Positions 1 to 8,375 are shown, counted from the stretch's first letter. The stretch is DNA of 64,000 nt from Flavobacterium hiemivividum (GCF_004349145.1 NZ_SMFO01000007.1:1-64000), one strand, 5' to 3'. Program-made: numbers and translations. Notes: a model not told the origin generated them from the letters alone.

Positions 1-138
1 CCGGTTCAAGGCTGGTACGACATTATTGGAGAGAAAACCATTGCCGATGCAATTCTGGACCGACTCATCCATAATTCACACAGAATTGAATTATCAGGGG
101 AATCAATGCGTAAAAAAAGAAGTAAAAATATCGGATAA
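1..138 (+). CDS. istB: IstB-like ATPase of an IS21-family element, C-terminal end only
   Basis: The window opens inside an open frame of 45 codons ending at TAA 136-138. Its tail contains [13 protein letters not shown] and [13 protein letters not shown], the characteristic C-terminus of IstB, the AAA+ helper ATPase that works with the IstA transposase in IS21-family transposition. The start and Walker motifs lie left of the window. It is followed at 201-294 by the repeated terminal sequences expected at the right end of such an element. Whether the rest of the element is intact cannot be seen. Confidence 0.85.
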   Translation, partial: PVQGWYDIIGEKTIADAILDRLIHNSHRIELSGESMRKKRSKNIG

Positions 139-200
139 ATTTTTAAGTATATTTGAATAAATTATAACATCAGAAAAAAGTAGTTTTTTAATGAAAATTA

Positions 201-299
201 GGGTGGTCAATTTCAACTGGAATTGCATGGTCACTTTGAACTGGAATTAGGTGCTCACTTTAAACTGGAATGGGGTGGTCAATATAGCTGGAATTTGCA
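201..299 (+). repeat. IS21-family right end with four terminal repeats
   Basis: Four imperfect direct repeats of the form GGTCAnTTTnAACTGGAATT start near 204, 228, 253 and 277; the last is worn (GGTCAATATAGCTGGAATTT). Multiple internal-terminal repeats of this kind are the transposase-binding sites at IS21-family ends. The array stops at a CA dinucleotide at 298-299, matching the usual TG...CA termini of the family. The next base begins the remains of an IS6-type inverted repeat, so this is probably the exact element boundary. Confidence 0.75.
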
Positions 300-1070
300 T
301 GTCGCATCTAAATCTAAGTTTTATCTTTGCTTTTTTTTAAATTCTTAAATCTAATGAATACGAAAGGGCATTGCTATCCGAAGTCCATTATACTGTAGGC
401 TGTATATTTTAAGCTTAGGTTTACATTAAGCTATCGGGATGTTGAAGAAATCATGAAAATGCGAGGAGTCCATGTTGATCATGCTACGATCCAACGCTGG
501 GTTTTTAAATTTGCCCCATTGCTTGAATCACAGATAAAAAAGAGGAAGAGCAGAGTTGGAGTCAGCTGGAGAATGGATGAAACCTATATAAAAGTTAAAG
601 GCATTTGGTGTTATTTATATCGTGCTGTTGATAAATTGGGTAATACAGTGGATTTTCTTTTGACCAGAAGAAGACAGAGAATGAGTGCCCAGTCATTTCT
701 AATTAAGGCAATAAAAAATAACTTTCAACCAACGGTAATAAATATAGACAAAAGCGGTTCGAACACCAGCGCAATAAGAGTTTACAACAAACGTTCTTTT
801 GCGATATAAAAATTCGGCAATGTAAATACTTAAATAATATCATTGAACAGGATCATCGTTTTATAAAATGGAGAATACTAAATGGACTAGGTTTCAAAAG
901 TTTTGAATCTGCCAAAAGAACTCTGGGTGGAATTGAAGTGGTACATATGTTAAGGAAGCGTCAGATAGTTACGTCAGGGACAAGTATGTTTAAATCATTT
1001 TGTAAATTGGCGGGATAAATTTTAAATCACTTAAATTCTTATATTTGATTCTAACAGATGCGACAGAACC
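300..1070 (+). mobile_element. Degenerate IS6-family insertion sequence
   Basis: The element spans the broken transposase frame at 354-1018. The right inverted repeat is complete at 1055-1070; read from outside inwards it is GGTTCTGTCGCATCTG. The left repeat keeps only TGTCGCATCT (300-309): its outer GGTTC is replaced by the TTGCA that ends the IS21-type element. This suggests that the IS21 element inserted into, or recombined at, the IS6 left end. With a dead transposase and a damaged left end the element should be immobile. Confidence 0.7.
354..1018 (+). pseudogene. IS6-family transposase, nonsense and frameshift
   Basis: Conceptual DDE transposase of the IS6/IS26 family. The frame from ATG 354 reads MNTKGHCYPKSIIL, meets an in-frame TAG at 396-398, then continues through the N-terminal HTH (VDHATIQRW), the first catalytic Asp region (WRMDETYIKVKG) and YLYRAVDKLGNTVDF. 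After KRSF near 800 one base is missing; the protein resumes in the frame starting at 803 with DIKIRQCKY, then the EQDHRFIK segment carrying the catalytic Glu, and GGIEVVHMLRK, ending at TAA 1016-1018. The longest surviving piece is the 118-codon segment at 453-809. Two independent lesions make this a clear pseudogene. The TAG probably replaces a CAG codon. Confidence 0.85.
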
Positions 1071-1072
1071 AG

Positions 1073-1912
1073 TTATACTAGTATTACAAAATTTTTTCTA
1101 TAATCCGAAACACTTATACCATTCTTGTTCTTAAAAAACTTATTTAAATGGCTTCCATCTGAAAAACCAAATTCATCAGCGATTTCGTTTACTCTCATAT
1201 CACTGAACTTTAAGCGATTTTTAATTAATAAAATTTTATAATTTGTGATATAATCCTGAAGTAATTCACCGCTTTTATCCTTAAAAAAACGACTTAAATA
1301 ATTTGCTGAAATGTTAAAACTACTACTGATAGATGAAGCTCTTAAAAGTTCTGGACAATATATGTTTTTTTGAATATAATTAATAATTTCAATCAGTCTT
1401 TTATCTTTACTTTCTGAAATCATTTCTGATTGATAGTTAACCAGATTTCTTGTTATAATAATCAAAAATGAATTGACTAAGTGCGAAGTAAGTTCTGTAT
1501 AAAACATATCCAAATTTTGAATACCGTAAAGAATAGATTTAACTATTGATTTCACTAATTCCTTATCCGATTCTAATCTTATTATATCCTCATTTAATCT
1601 TCCTGCATTAGATAATGACGTTTTTAAATGATCTATATATTTCCATTTATACTCATTTAAATAAATATAGTTGAATTTTATAAGAAGAAACTCCGTACTG
1701 TCTTGAATATTAAAGGTATGAATATCATCAGGAACTAATAATAAAAGATCTTCTTTTTTGTATGGTTTTGTCGCTCCGTTTAACACATAACTTCCTGTGC
1801 CCGAAATAACATATACAATTTGAAAAAAATTAAATTGCCTATTTTTAATAGGGCACTCATCTACTTTTACATAAATTATTTCAACAGGCTTCTCTATATT
1901 TTCTATTCCCAT
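1073..1912 (-). CDS. AraC family transcriptional regulator
   Basis: 279 residues, about the family's usual length. The N-terminal half (about 20-110) looks like a cupin sensor domain (QFNFFQIVYVISGTGSYVL). The C-terminal 100 residues hold the two helix-turn-helix units of AraC regulators; the second is near 241-265 (VNEIADEFGFSDGSHLNKFF). It is divergent from the oxidoreductase at 1995, which it probably controls. A -7-like box (TACTTTTG on the minus strand, 1917-1924) lies almost on the ATG, implying a very short leader or a start further in. The right end of the IS6 element is only 3 bases past the stop. Confidence 0.85.
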   Translation of the reverse strand: MGIENIEKPVEIIYVKVDECPIKNRQFNFFQIVYVISGTGSYVLNGATKPYKKEDLLLLVPDDIHTFNIQDSTEFLLIKFNYIYLNEYKWKYIDHLKTSLSNAGRLNEDIIRLESDKELVKSIVKSILYGIQNLDMFYTELTSHLVNSFLIIITRNLVNYQSEMISESKDKRLIEIINYIQKNIYCPELLRASSISSSFNISANYLSRFFKDKSGELLQDYITNYKILLIKNRLKFSDMRVNEIADEFGFSDGSHLNKFFKNKNGISVSDYRKNFVILV

Positions 1913-1969
1913 TGTGCAAAAGTACTTATTTATGTAATATATATACCGATACAGACTAAAAAACAGTTA

Positions 1970-1977
1970 TAAATTTG
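1970..1977 (+). promoter_or_regulatory. Putative -7 promoter box of the oxidoreductase gene
   Basis: TAAATTTG matches the Bacteroidota -7 consensus TAnnTTTG and sits 17 bases before the ATG at 1995. I see no TTG at the usual -33 distance, which fits a promoter needing an activator such as the divergent AraC protein. This is inferred from consensus only. Confidence 0.4.
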
Positions 1978-1994
1978 CACTAAAATATATAATT

Positions 1995-2939
1995 ATGAAA
2001 GCAATTGTTTTAAAAGATTTTGGAAGTGTTGATAATTTAGAAATAAAAGATATTGCAATGCCCGAGATTTCTGCCGATGAAGTTTTAGTTAGAGTTAAAG
2101 CCATTAGTATAAATCCAGTTGATGTAAAAACCCGACAAGGCTATGTTTTAGCAGATTCATTGCGAGATTTTGAGCCTATTATTTTAGGCTGGGATATTTC
2201 TGGTGTAATCGAAAGCACTGGAAAGAATGTAAAAAACCTAGCCAGAGGTCAAAATGTTTTTGGTATGGTTAATTTTGTTGGACATGGAAAAGGATATGCC
2301 GAATACGTTGCCGTACCAGCAGCGCATCTTGCGATAATGCCCGAAAATATTTCTTATTCCGAAGCTGCTGCAAGTACTCTAGCCGCTTTAACAGCCTGGC
2401 AAGCGTTTACCTACTATGGAAAATTGAAAAAAGGCGATAAAGTTTTAATACACGGTGCCTCTGGGGGAGTGGGACATTTTGCTGTTCAAATAGCGCGTCA
2501 TTTAGGGGCTTACGTCATTGGAACTTCTTCTGAAAAGAATAAAGATTTTGTATTTTCATTAGGTGCTCAGGAACATATTGACTACAAAAATCAAAAATTC
2601 GAAAACGAATTAAACAATTTAGATTTTGTTTTAGAAACCATAGGTGGTGCCAATTTTGTAAAATCTGTAAAAACGCTTAGAAACAAAGGAACAATTGTTA
2701 ATTTACCAGCTCCTGTAAGTGAGGCTGATAAAGAATCGGCCAATGAAAAGGAATTAATTTCCTGCTTTTTTATGGGAGTATTTTCTAGTGGTACTGATAT
2801 GGCTAAAATAGCTGAATTACTCGAAGCGAAAATTATCAAACCTTATATTTATAAGGTGTATGCTTTTAATGAAATGAAAGAAGCTCATTTAGAAGTTGAA
2901 AGTGGAACTGTAAAAGGAAAAGTAATTGTAGAACTATAG
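1995..2939 (+). CDS. NAD(P)-dependent quinone-oxidoreductase-like protein (MDR superfamily)
   Basis: 314 residues, full length for the zinc-independent medium-chain dehydrogenase/quinone oxidoreductase group. An N-terminal GroES-like domain (about 1-120, with NPVDVKTRQG and GWDISGVIESTG) precedes a Rossmann domain whose nucleotide loop GASGGVG lies at 154-160. The structural and catalytic zinc ligands of alcohol dehydrogenases are absent. Such enzymes reduce quinones or enones with NADPH; the substrate cannot be read from sequence. The gene is divergent from an AraC regulator 82 bases away, a common arrangement for an inducible stress or detoxification enzyme. Confidence 0.85.
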   Translation: MKAIVLKDFGSVDNLEIKDIAMPEISADEVLVRVKAISINPVDVKTRQGYVLADSLRDFEPIILGWDISGVIESTGKNVKNLARGQNVFGMVNFVGHGKGYAEYVAVPAAHLAIMPENISYSEAAASTLAALTAWQAFTYYGKLKKGDKVLIHGASGGVGHFAVQIARHLGAYVIGTSSEKNKDFVFSLGAQEHIDYKNQKFENELNNLDFVLETIGGANFVKSVKTLRNKGTIVNLPAPVSEADKESANEKELISCFFMGVFSSGTDMAKIAELLEAKIIKPYIYKVYAFNEMKEAHLEVESGTVKGKVIVEL

Positions 2940-2964
2940 TCAATTCTCTAAAAATAAATTCTAA

Positions 2965-3206
2965 ATTAAAACTAAATCGTTAAAATCTTTTGCTTTAGAC
3001 AAGCAGGTAATTTCTGAACTTCAACTGGAGACTATCGTTGGAGGTCGTACTAAAGAAGACAATGAAACTCAGGACATTATTAATGCCTTTCAGTGGTACA
3101 TATCCTAACTTTATGTCCTCCGATAACAAGAGATAGATTTTGTCAGGGAATTACTGTAATTACTTGTAATTCTGCGGGAAATAGGATGCGGTGTACAGTT
3201 GCTTAA
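2965..3206 (+). pseudogene. Decayed GG-leader peptide gene, probable class I lanthipeptide precursor
   Basis: The frame from 2965 begins with ATT where ATG is expected, directly after a TAA, and reads IKTKSLKSFALDKQVISEL followed by a double-glycine at 3040-3045. This is the layout of Bacteroidota lanthipeptide-type leaders (KSLxxLxLxKxxIxxL...GG). That frame stops at 3106-3108 after RTKEDNETQDIINAFQW. In the frame used from about 3096 a Cys/Thr-rich core follows, TLCPPITRDRFCQ, then TVITCNSAGNRM and RCTVA, ending at TAA 3204-3206, with four Cys. One missing base near 3095-3110 would join leader and core. No lanthionine synthetase or transporter is visible in this window. Two lesions argue for a dead gene. 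The family assignment is inferred from leader logic and core composition. Confidence 0.55.
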
Positions 3207-3221
3207 TGAAATAAGACTCTA

Positions 3222-3256
3222 ATTATGGATTGGCAAAGCCAATCCATAATCTTTAT
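3222..3256 (+). terminator. Rho-independent-type terminator after the peptide remnant
   Basis: A perfect 13-bp stem (3222-3234 with 3238-3250) and an AAA loop are followed by CTTTAT. It lies 16 bases after the stop of the decayed peptide gene, as expected for a short monocistronic precursor transcript. Confidence 0.65.
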
Positions 3257-3460
3257 AGTGAATATATCACACTCTTATTATTTTTCTTCTTAGCGGACTC
3301 CATAATGGCTCAACAAAATCAGTCTAAATTAAACACGGATTTCGAGAGTATTGATTCTCAAGGCAGACCTTCGGATTTGTTTGAATTGGGAGATTTACAA
3401 ACAATGATTGATAGTTCCAATAAAATTTCGGGTAATGACTTTAGAAATATTACCCAATAA
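3230..3460 (+). pseudogene. Orphan secreted-protein N-terminal fragment
   Basis: An open frame of 76 codons, but its only upstream start is a TTG inside the terminator stem. The reading SEYITLLLFFFLADSIMAQ looks like a signal peptide ending at an AQ cleavage site, followed by about 48 polar residues (QNQSKLNTDFESID...). The first ATG (3305) falls after the hydrophobic segment, so the real start seems lost and the protein ends early. I do not recognise the family. Most likely the head of a broken secreted or lipoprotein gene; chance is also possible. Confidence 0.3.
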
Positions 3461-3758
3461 AGAAAAATATGAATAACTAAACGGAAGCACTAAGGCTAAA
3501 ATTAACCTCTCTAAAAGGATAAAATGGCATTGGTTATAACAAAAGTACGGCAATTTCTGGCTTAATTTATTAGTTAATTTTGTATTTAATTTCATATATA
3601 ATTTTGCAATACAAAATGTAATCAAATAATTTGTAATTTACTTAAAGTATAAAAAAGAATGCCCTTATTTTTTTGTAACAAAAAGGTATCCACTTTAGAC
3701 TTTTATATCTTCCAAATCCTCAACTATTATTCATGCAACCTAGATATTCTACAGATAA

Positions 3759-3980
3759 TTAATAAAGTTCAGTACACTCATAACCCAAAACGGCAAGGCA
3801 ATTTATTATAACATTTGTTGAAATTTCCTCTCCTTCAATCCTTAGTATATTATCACAATCGTCTAAATCAAAATTGATTCTATACTGGGGATATATTTTA
3901 AAAAGTGCATCTGTAATTTTATTTGTATCATGTTGATGCTGAACATCAGTTTTAAAAATATGTATCATTTCAAAAGACAT
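3759..3980 (-). CDS. Small conserved HMA-like protein of unknown function
   Basis: 73 residues with the betaalphabeta-betaalphabeta rhythm of heavy-metal-associated domains (HIFKTDV...INFDLDDCDNILRIEG...VLGYECTELY), but without the CxxC metal site. Small proteins of this kind are common in Flavobacteriia. It ends the minus-strand unit begun by the outer-membrane protein at 3990, 9 bases apart, so the two are probably co-transcribed. The role is unknown. Confidence 0.6.
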   Translation of the reverse strand: MSFEMIHIFKTDVQHQHDTNKITDALFKIYPQYRINFDLDDCDNILRIEGEEISTNVIINCLAVLGYECTELY

Positions 3981-3989
3981 TTTGGAAAA

Positions 3990-5003
3990 TTATTTATTAT
4001 TTTTTGCAAAGGGATTGAAAGAAATACCCAAATTGAGATAAAAAGTAGCTTGTGGTTTTACTTCAAAAATGTAGGAACGTGGAGTTTCATTCTTATCAAA
4101 TAATCTTCCATTAGGTATATTTTTCATACCTGTTTTAAAAGTCGCAATAAAAGATCCACCCAAGAAGTGTTCGTAAGTAATTCCAGTATTGATTTCAGCT
4201 TGCCTGAATTCATACTTTCGATCATTGTTACCAGTGAAGGCATAAAGATAAAATGAATTTATATTCAGCTCACTTCCCAATGAAATCCTGCCATTGCCCA
4301 AAACTTCTTTTTTCATTAAAATACGTTGAGGAAGTACCATGTCCATGACCCAATTATTTTTGAATTTGTGTTCGTATGTAAAAGTAGGAAATACCGGTAC
4401 CTGGCTACTTGGGTCAATATTGACAACTAAGCCTACCATTATTTTAGTTTGTGCATTGGCCTTTAAAATCATCGTTCCCGTCAGCAGACCTTTAATCCGT
4501 TCAAAATGTTTTTCACTGCCATCAACAATCAAGTTGTTCGAATAAATAACTGTCTTATTGAAAAGTTTTGAAAAATAGGTAAAGTTGAGCGATGTGGAAT
4601 GATAATGATACTCATTTTCTACATTACCTTTTATGGAGGAATTGGGGGCGTTTATTTCTGTTGTAGCATAAAGATAACGGTAATTAAAGGCAGTGCCCAG
4701 CATCCAATTCTTTTTTCGGATGATATTGATATTAGCATTAATCTTTATCTGATACAGATTCTCCACTTTGTTTTCAGGTAAATTTGTTCCTAATAATTTT
4801 GAAGAATATTGGTATGGTGATATTTGATTGTATTCAACGTTGAAAACCCTTGTCGCCGGAAATTTATCCGCGACATACGCTGTGACTTTATCTGAAAGAC
4901 TGTCTTTTTTCTGAGCAAAGCTTATTGATGTTACAGAGAAAATAAATGCACAGTAAATAGCTAACTTGATATTTAAATCCATTCTTTTGTTTTTTATTGC
5001 CAA
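3990..5003 (-). CDS. Outer-membrane beta-barrel protein, DUF6268-like
   Basis: 337 residues. A Sec signal peptide ends near SISFAQ; the mature part is built of alternating amphipathic strands (YRYLYATTEI, YHYHSTSLNFTYF, KIMVGLVVNI, FYLYAFTG) typical of Bacteroidota beta-barrels. It resembles the DUF6268 group. The codon for MDLNIKL seven residues in (start at 4982) is an equally good start and gives a cleaner signal peptide. It is divergent from a LytS/LytTR pair 177 bases away, which might regulate it; that is inference from position. Confidence 0.65.
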   Translation of the reverse strand: MAIKNKRMDLNIKLAIYCAFIFSVTSISFAQKKDSLSDKVTAYVADKFPATRVFNVEYNQISPYQYSSKLLGTNLPENKVENLYQIKINANINIIRKKNWMLGTAFNYRYLYATTEINAPNSSIKGNVENEYHYHSTSLNFTYFSKLFNKTVIYSNNLIVDGSEKHFERIKGLLTGTMILKANAQTKIMVGLVVNIDPSSQVPVFPTFTYEHKFKNNWVMDMVLPQRILMKKEVLGNGRISLGSELNINSFYLYAFTGNNDRKYEFRQAEINTGITYEHFLGGSFIATFKTGMKNIPNGRLFDKNETPRSYIFEVKPQATFYLNLGISFNPFAKNNK

Positions 5004-5180
5004 AAGAAGTAAAATGACTTATGCTGTTGTTTTTTATTCTACCAAACCTCTAATATTTTATACCAAATTTATTTTGCTTTCAATTTCGTATAATAAAAAG
5101 CAGGTTTTGTATAAGTTTTAATGTGCAGGTATCTCAGATAACTTATTTTTGTTTGACAAAATATTAGATAGTAAAAAAAT

Positions 5181-6272
5181 ATGGATTTTCAGGACATAAA
5201 AAATAATCAGCTGATTGGTTTACTTGTTGATAGTCGTTACCGATTGCTAAGGCATTTGATATTGCTACTAGGTTTTCTGCTGGTTCTCTATAATGTAAGA
5301 TATATTTTTAAACCTTTAGGCGATCCGGAATATTTGGGAGTTTATGAATACTATAATTTTTTCACGACCTATATTTTGTTTTTCGCTATGTTTTATCTAA
5401 ACCTTTACGTCTTAGTTCCCTTGTTTTTTTTTAAAGGCCGGTATGTGCTATATGTAACACTTGCAATCGCAGTTGTCATTTTAGGATTAGTTAGTATAAG
5501 ATACATCTCTATTATTTATTTTGAACCATACACGACTGTGAAGCTTCAGACAAAAGCCAATGAAGTTAGAGTTATTTTTGCAGGAAGCATGCTCGGTTTT
5601 CCATTTATTTTTCAGGGTACTACAGTAAAGCTTATTCAACGATGGATTAAAGATAATGAACGTATCAATGAATTGAAAAACCTAACCATAAGCATGGAAT
5701 TGAATGAGTTAAAAAATCAAATCAATCCACATTTTTTGTTTAATATGCTTAATAATGTAAATGTGTTAATAAAAAGCAATCCGGAGAAGGCCTATTTGGT
5801 AAATATCAAATTGTCAGAGTTTTTGAGGTACCAGCTTTATGAAAATAACGAAGAAAAAACACTACTTACATCAGAAATTAATTTTCTAACCAATTTTTTA
5901 AATCTAGAAAAAATAAGAAGAGATTATTTTACTTTTGCTTTAGAAACCAAAACAGATGAACGAAATCTAAATACTATTTTTCTTCCTCCAAATTTGTTTA
6001 CCACTTTTGTGGAAAATGCTGTAAAACATAGTATTGATTTCACGGATAACAATACATACATTAAAATAAGCATTGAGATTCATAATAAAAAACTCCATTT
6101 CAGCTGTGTTAACTCAAAAAGTAATGATGAATTAATTCCCAACGCAAAGAATAGTGGATTAGGCTTTGTCAATATTAAACGAAGGTTGGAATTACTGTAT
6201 CAAAATCAATATCAATTAGACGTAAGGACAACAGAAAACGAATACACCGTTAATTTAACCATTCCGATATGA
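5181..6272 (+). CDS. Sensor histidine kinase, LytS/YehU type
   Basis: 363 residues. Four predicted membrane helices lie in the first 150 residues (about 21-42, 56-82, 88-113, 130-147). A His_kinase domain follows with the phospho-acceptor motif NQINPHFLFNML at 179-190 (His184), then a HATPase region with the N-box (FVENAVKH) and a GLGFVNIKRRLELLY G-box. This group autophosphorylates and passes phosphate to a LytTR response regulator. The stop overlaps the start of that regulator by 4 bases, so the two are translationally coupled. The signal is unknown. Confidence 0.9.
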   Translation: MDFQDIKNNQLIGLLVDSRYRLLRHLILLLGFLLVLYNVRYIFKPLGDPEYLGVYEYYNFFTTYILFFAMFYLNLYVLVPLFFFKGRYVLYVTLAIAVVILGLVSIRYISIIYFEPYTTVKLQTKANEVRVIFAGSMLGFPFIFQGTTVKLIQRWIKDNERINELKNLTISMELNELKNQINPHFLFNMLNNVNVLIKSNPEKAYLVNIKLSEFLRYQLYENNEEKTLLTSEINFLTNFLNLEKIRRDYFTFALETKTDERNLNTIFLPPNLFTTFVENAVKHSIDFTDNNTYIKISIEIHNKKLHFSCVNSKSNDELIPNAKNSGLGFVNIKRRLELLYQNQYQLDVRTTENEYTVNLTIPI

Positions 6273-6985
6273 CATGTATAATAATAGATGATGAGCCATT
6301 GGCAAGAGAGGGACTGCAATCACAAATAGAAGAACTGTCGCAGCTTCAGATATTGGGGAAATTTTCAAGTGCTTTAACTGCTATGGATTTTCTAAAAATC
6401 CATAGCGTTGACCTGATTTTTCTAGATATCCAAATGCCAAAAGTAACCGGATTGGAATTTGCAGAACAAGTGTCCAAAGAGACATTAATAATTTTTACCA
6501 CAGCTTATTCTCAATATGCTTTGAAAAGTTACGAATTTGATGCTATTGATTACCTGCTCAAACCAATTGATAAAAACAGATTGGAAAAAGCCATAAAAAA
6601 AGCAGTTATTTACTATAATCTATTAGCAGAAAGTACCATAAAAAACATTATTGAAGGCAGTACAGATGATTTTTTATTCATAAAATCAGACAGAAAATAT
6701 TACAGAGTGAAATTTCAGGATATTCGGTTTATTGAAGGACTTAAAGATTATGTCGTTATCTATACACAAGATCAAAAACTGATTACAGCTATGAATCTGA
6801 AAACGATACATCAAAAGATTTCATCTAAAAGTTTTCTGCGTGTTAGTAAATCTTATGTTGTGAATACGGATTACATAAATTCTTTTGACAATCATAGTAT
6901 TTATATCAAAGAGTTTGAAATTCCGCTCGGTGAAGTGTTTAAAGATGAGTTTTTTAGAATTTACTCTGGGGAATCACTCAATTAG
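6269..6985 (+). CDS. LytTR family response regulator
   Basis: 238 residues. The receiver domain (1-120) has the acidic pair DD at 7-8, phospho-acceptor Asp53 in FLDIQMP, Thr in FTTAYS and Lys98 in LLKPI. The C-terminal LytTR DNA-binding domain (about 135-235) includes FIKSDRKYYRVKFQDIRFIEGLKDYV and FLRVSKSYVVN. It is the partner of the kinase just upstream. A hairpin terminator follows at 7003-7032. Targets are unknown; the divergent outer-membrane protein is a reasonable guess. Confidence 0.92.
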   Translation: MTCIIIDDEPLAREGLQSQIEELSQLQILGKFSSALTAMDFLKIHSVDLIFLDIQMPKVTGLEFAEQVSKETLIIFTTAYSQYALKSYEFDAIDYLLKPIDKNRLEKAIKKAVIYYNLLAESTIKNIIEGSTDDFLFIKSDRKYYRVKFQDIRFIEGLKDYVVIYTQDQKLITAMNLKTIHQKISSKSFLRVSKSYVVNTDYINSFDNHSIYIKEFEIPLGEVFKDEFFRIYSGESLN

Positions 6986-7002
6986 GAGTGATGTTAAAAT
7001 TT

Positions 7003-7040
7003 AAACGGGCTGTCCAAAAGGGTAGCCCGTTTATATTAAT
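7003..7040 (+). terminator. Terminator after the LytS/LytTR operon
   Basis: The stem AAACGGGCT (7003-7011) pairs with AGCCCGTTT (7024-7032). A smaller hairpin (6973-6979 with 6986-6992) spans the stop codon of the regulator. The strong stem with a T-rich tail closes the operon. Confidence 0.7.
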
Positions 7041-7138
7041 TGTAATTTTCAGTTTGAGTATTTATTGTTGTGTCATAGGACCTACTGGTTTCTTAATGAC
7101 AAATGATTAGCTTAAGTTAACAACTTATAGAATTCTAT

Positions 7139-8176
7139 TTATTTTAAAGTATTTTTGATTACGGCAGCGGCCTGTAAAATTGCTACCTGCACTGATGGTA
7201 CAGTAGCGATTGGATTTAGTAAACCATAATCATGAATCATTCCATTATAGCGAGTTAAAGTTACTGCAACACCAGCTTGTTCTAATTTTCTGGCATAGGT
7301 TTCGCCTTCATCTCTTAATACATCGTTTTCTGCTGTTTGAACTAAGGTAGGAGGTAACCCTTTTAATTGTTCCAATGAAGCTTGTAATGGCGAGGCATAT
7401 ATTTCTTTTCTTTTAGATGCATCAGGCAGGTAACTGTCCCAGAACCATTTCATTAAATTTTTTGTCAAGAATCTTCCATTGGCAAATAAGTTATATGATT
7501 CAGTTTCAAAATCAGCGTCTGTAACTGGCCATAATAATACTTGAAGTTTGATTTTTGGTCCGTTTTTATCTTTTGCCATTAATGCTGTAACAGTTGCCAT
7601 GTTACCACCAACGCTATTTCCTACAACAGCAAGGTTTTTCCCATCAACGCCAATTTCCTTTCCGTTTTTAGAAATCCATTCTGTGGCAGCATAGATTTCG
7701 TTAATAGCAGTTGGATATTTGGCTTCCGGCGATGGGGAATAATCTGGGAATACTGCTACAGCACCACTTTCTACCACTAAGTCACGAACTAATCTGCGAT
7801 GTGTAGGATAATCTCCTAAAATCCATCCACCACCATGAATAAAGATGAAAACAGGTGCGCCGGCTTTAGCTCCTTTTGGTTTAGTAATGTGCATCTTTAC
7901 AGTATATCCATTTTGAGTAATGGTACGTTCTGATTCTTCGATTCCTGAATAATCTACTTCAACTGATTTTTGAGCCCCTACTAAAACCTGTCTTGCATCA
8001 GCAGGGCTTAGTTGTTCCAATGGTTTCCCATTGCCTGAATTTAATGCTTTTAAAAATGATTGCACTTTTGTAAAAATTAAAGGATCATTTTCTCCTTTAA
8101 ATGGTCTTTCTTGTGCCATAACAATAATGTTAAATGTCAGTAATAGAAAAACTGAAAGTGTTTTGAATGTTTTCAT
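7139..8176 (-). CDS. Secreted alpha/beta hydrolase of the hormone-sensitive-lipase group
   Basis: 345 residues from the ATG at 8176, chosen because it begins a proper signal peptide (MKTFKTLSVF...IIVMAQ); the same frame is open to an ATG at 8233. The oxyanion-hole motif HGGG is at 114-117, the nucleophile Ser188 lies in GNSVG, and Asp285 (NDVLRDEG) and His315 (GMIHDYG) complete the triad. This is the arylesterase/HSL family acting on short acyl esters, here exported to the periplasm. An AraC regulator lies upstream on the same strand (start 9236) and may control it. Confidence 0.88.
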   Translation of the reverse strand: MKTFKTLSVFLLLTFNIIVMAQERPFKGENDPLIFTKVQSFLKALNSGNGKPLEQLSPADARQVLVGAQKSVEVDYSGIEESERTITQNGYTVKMHITKPKGAKAGAPVFIFIHGGGWILGDYPTHRRLVRDLVVESGAVAVFPDYSPSPEAKYPTAINEIYAATEWISKNGKEIGVDGKNLAVVGNSVGGNMATVTALMAKDKNGPKIKLQVLLWPVTDADFETESYNLFANGRFLTKNLMKWFWDSYLPDASKRKEIYASPLQASLEQLKGLPPTLVQTAENDVLRDEGETYARKLEQAGVAVTLTRYNGMIHDYGLLNPIATVPSVQVAILQAAAVIKNTLK

Positions 8177-8336
8177 GATAAATGTTTTTAAATGATTAAT
8201 TTGATACTGCAAAGATGTGGCAGATATAAGCATGAAAACAGAGTGATTATTCCTTAATTGTTGTATATTTTTCCCTAATAGGTATTACTTGTGTAGAAAA
8301 GAGGCTGATATCTGTCTTTCATAAAATTTTAGATAA

Positions 8337-8370
8337 AAAAAGCCAGTCTAGAAAAATTCTGACTGGCTGC
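8337..8370 (-). terminator. Terminator of the AraC gene at 8376
   Basis: The stem AGCCAGTC (8341-8348) pairs with GACTGGCT (8361-8368). On the minus strand it is followed by a run of seven T, placing it as the terminator for the regulator that stops at 8376. Confidence 0.7.
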
Positions 8371-8375
8371 TATTT

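Noticed and set aside
3395..3625. 76-codon minus-strand frame after the secreted fragment
   Set aside because: Low-complexity composition with no start signal; it appears to be chance in AT-rich DNA.
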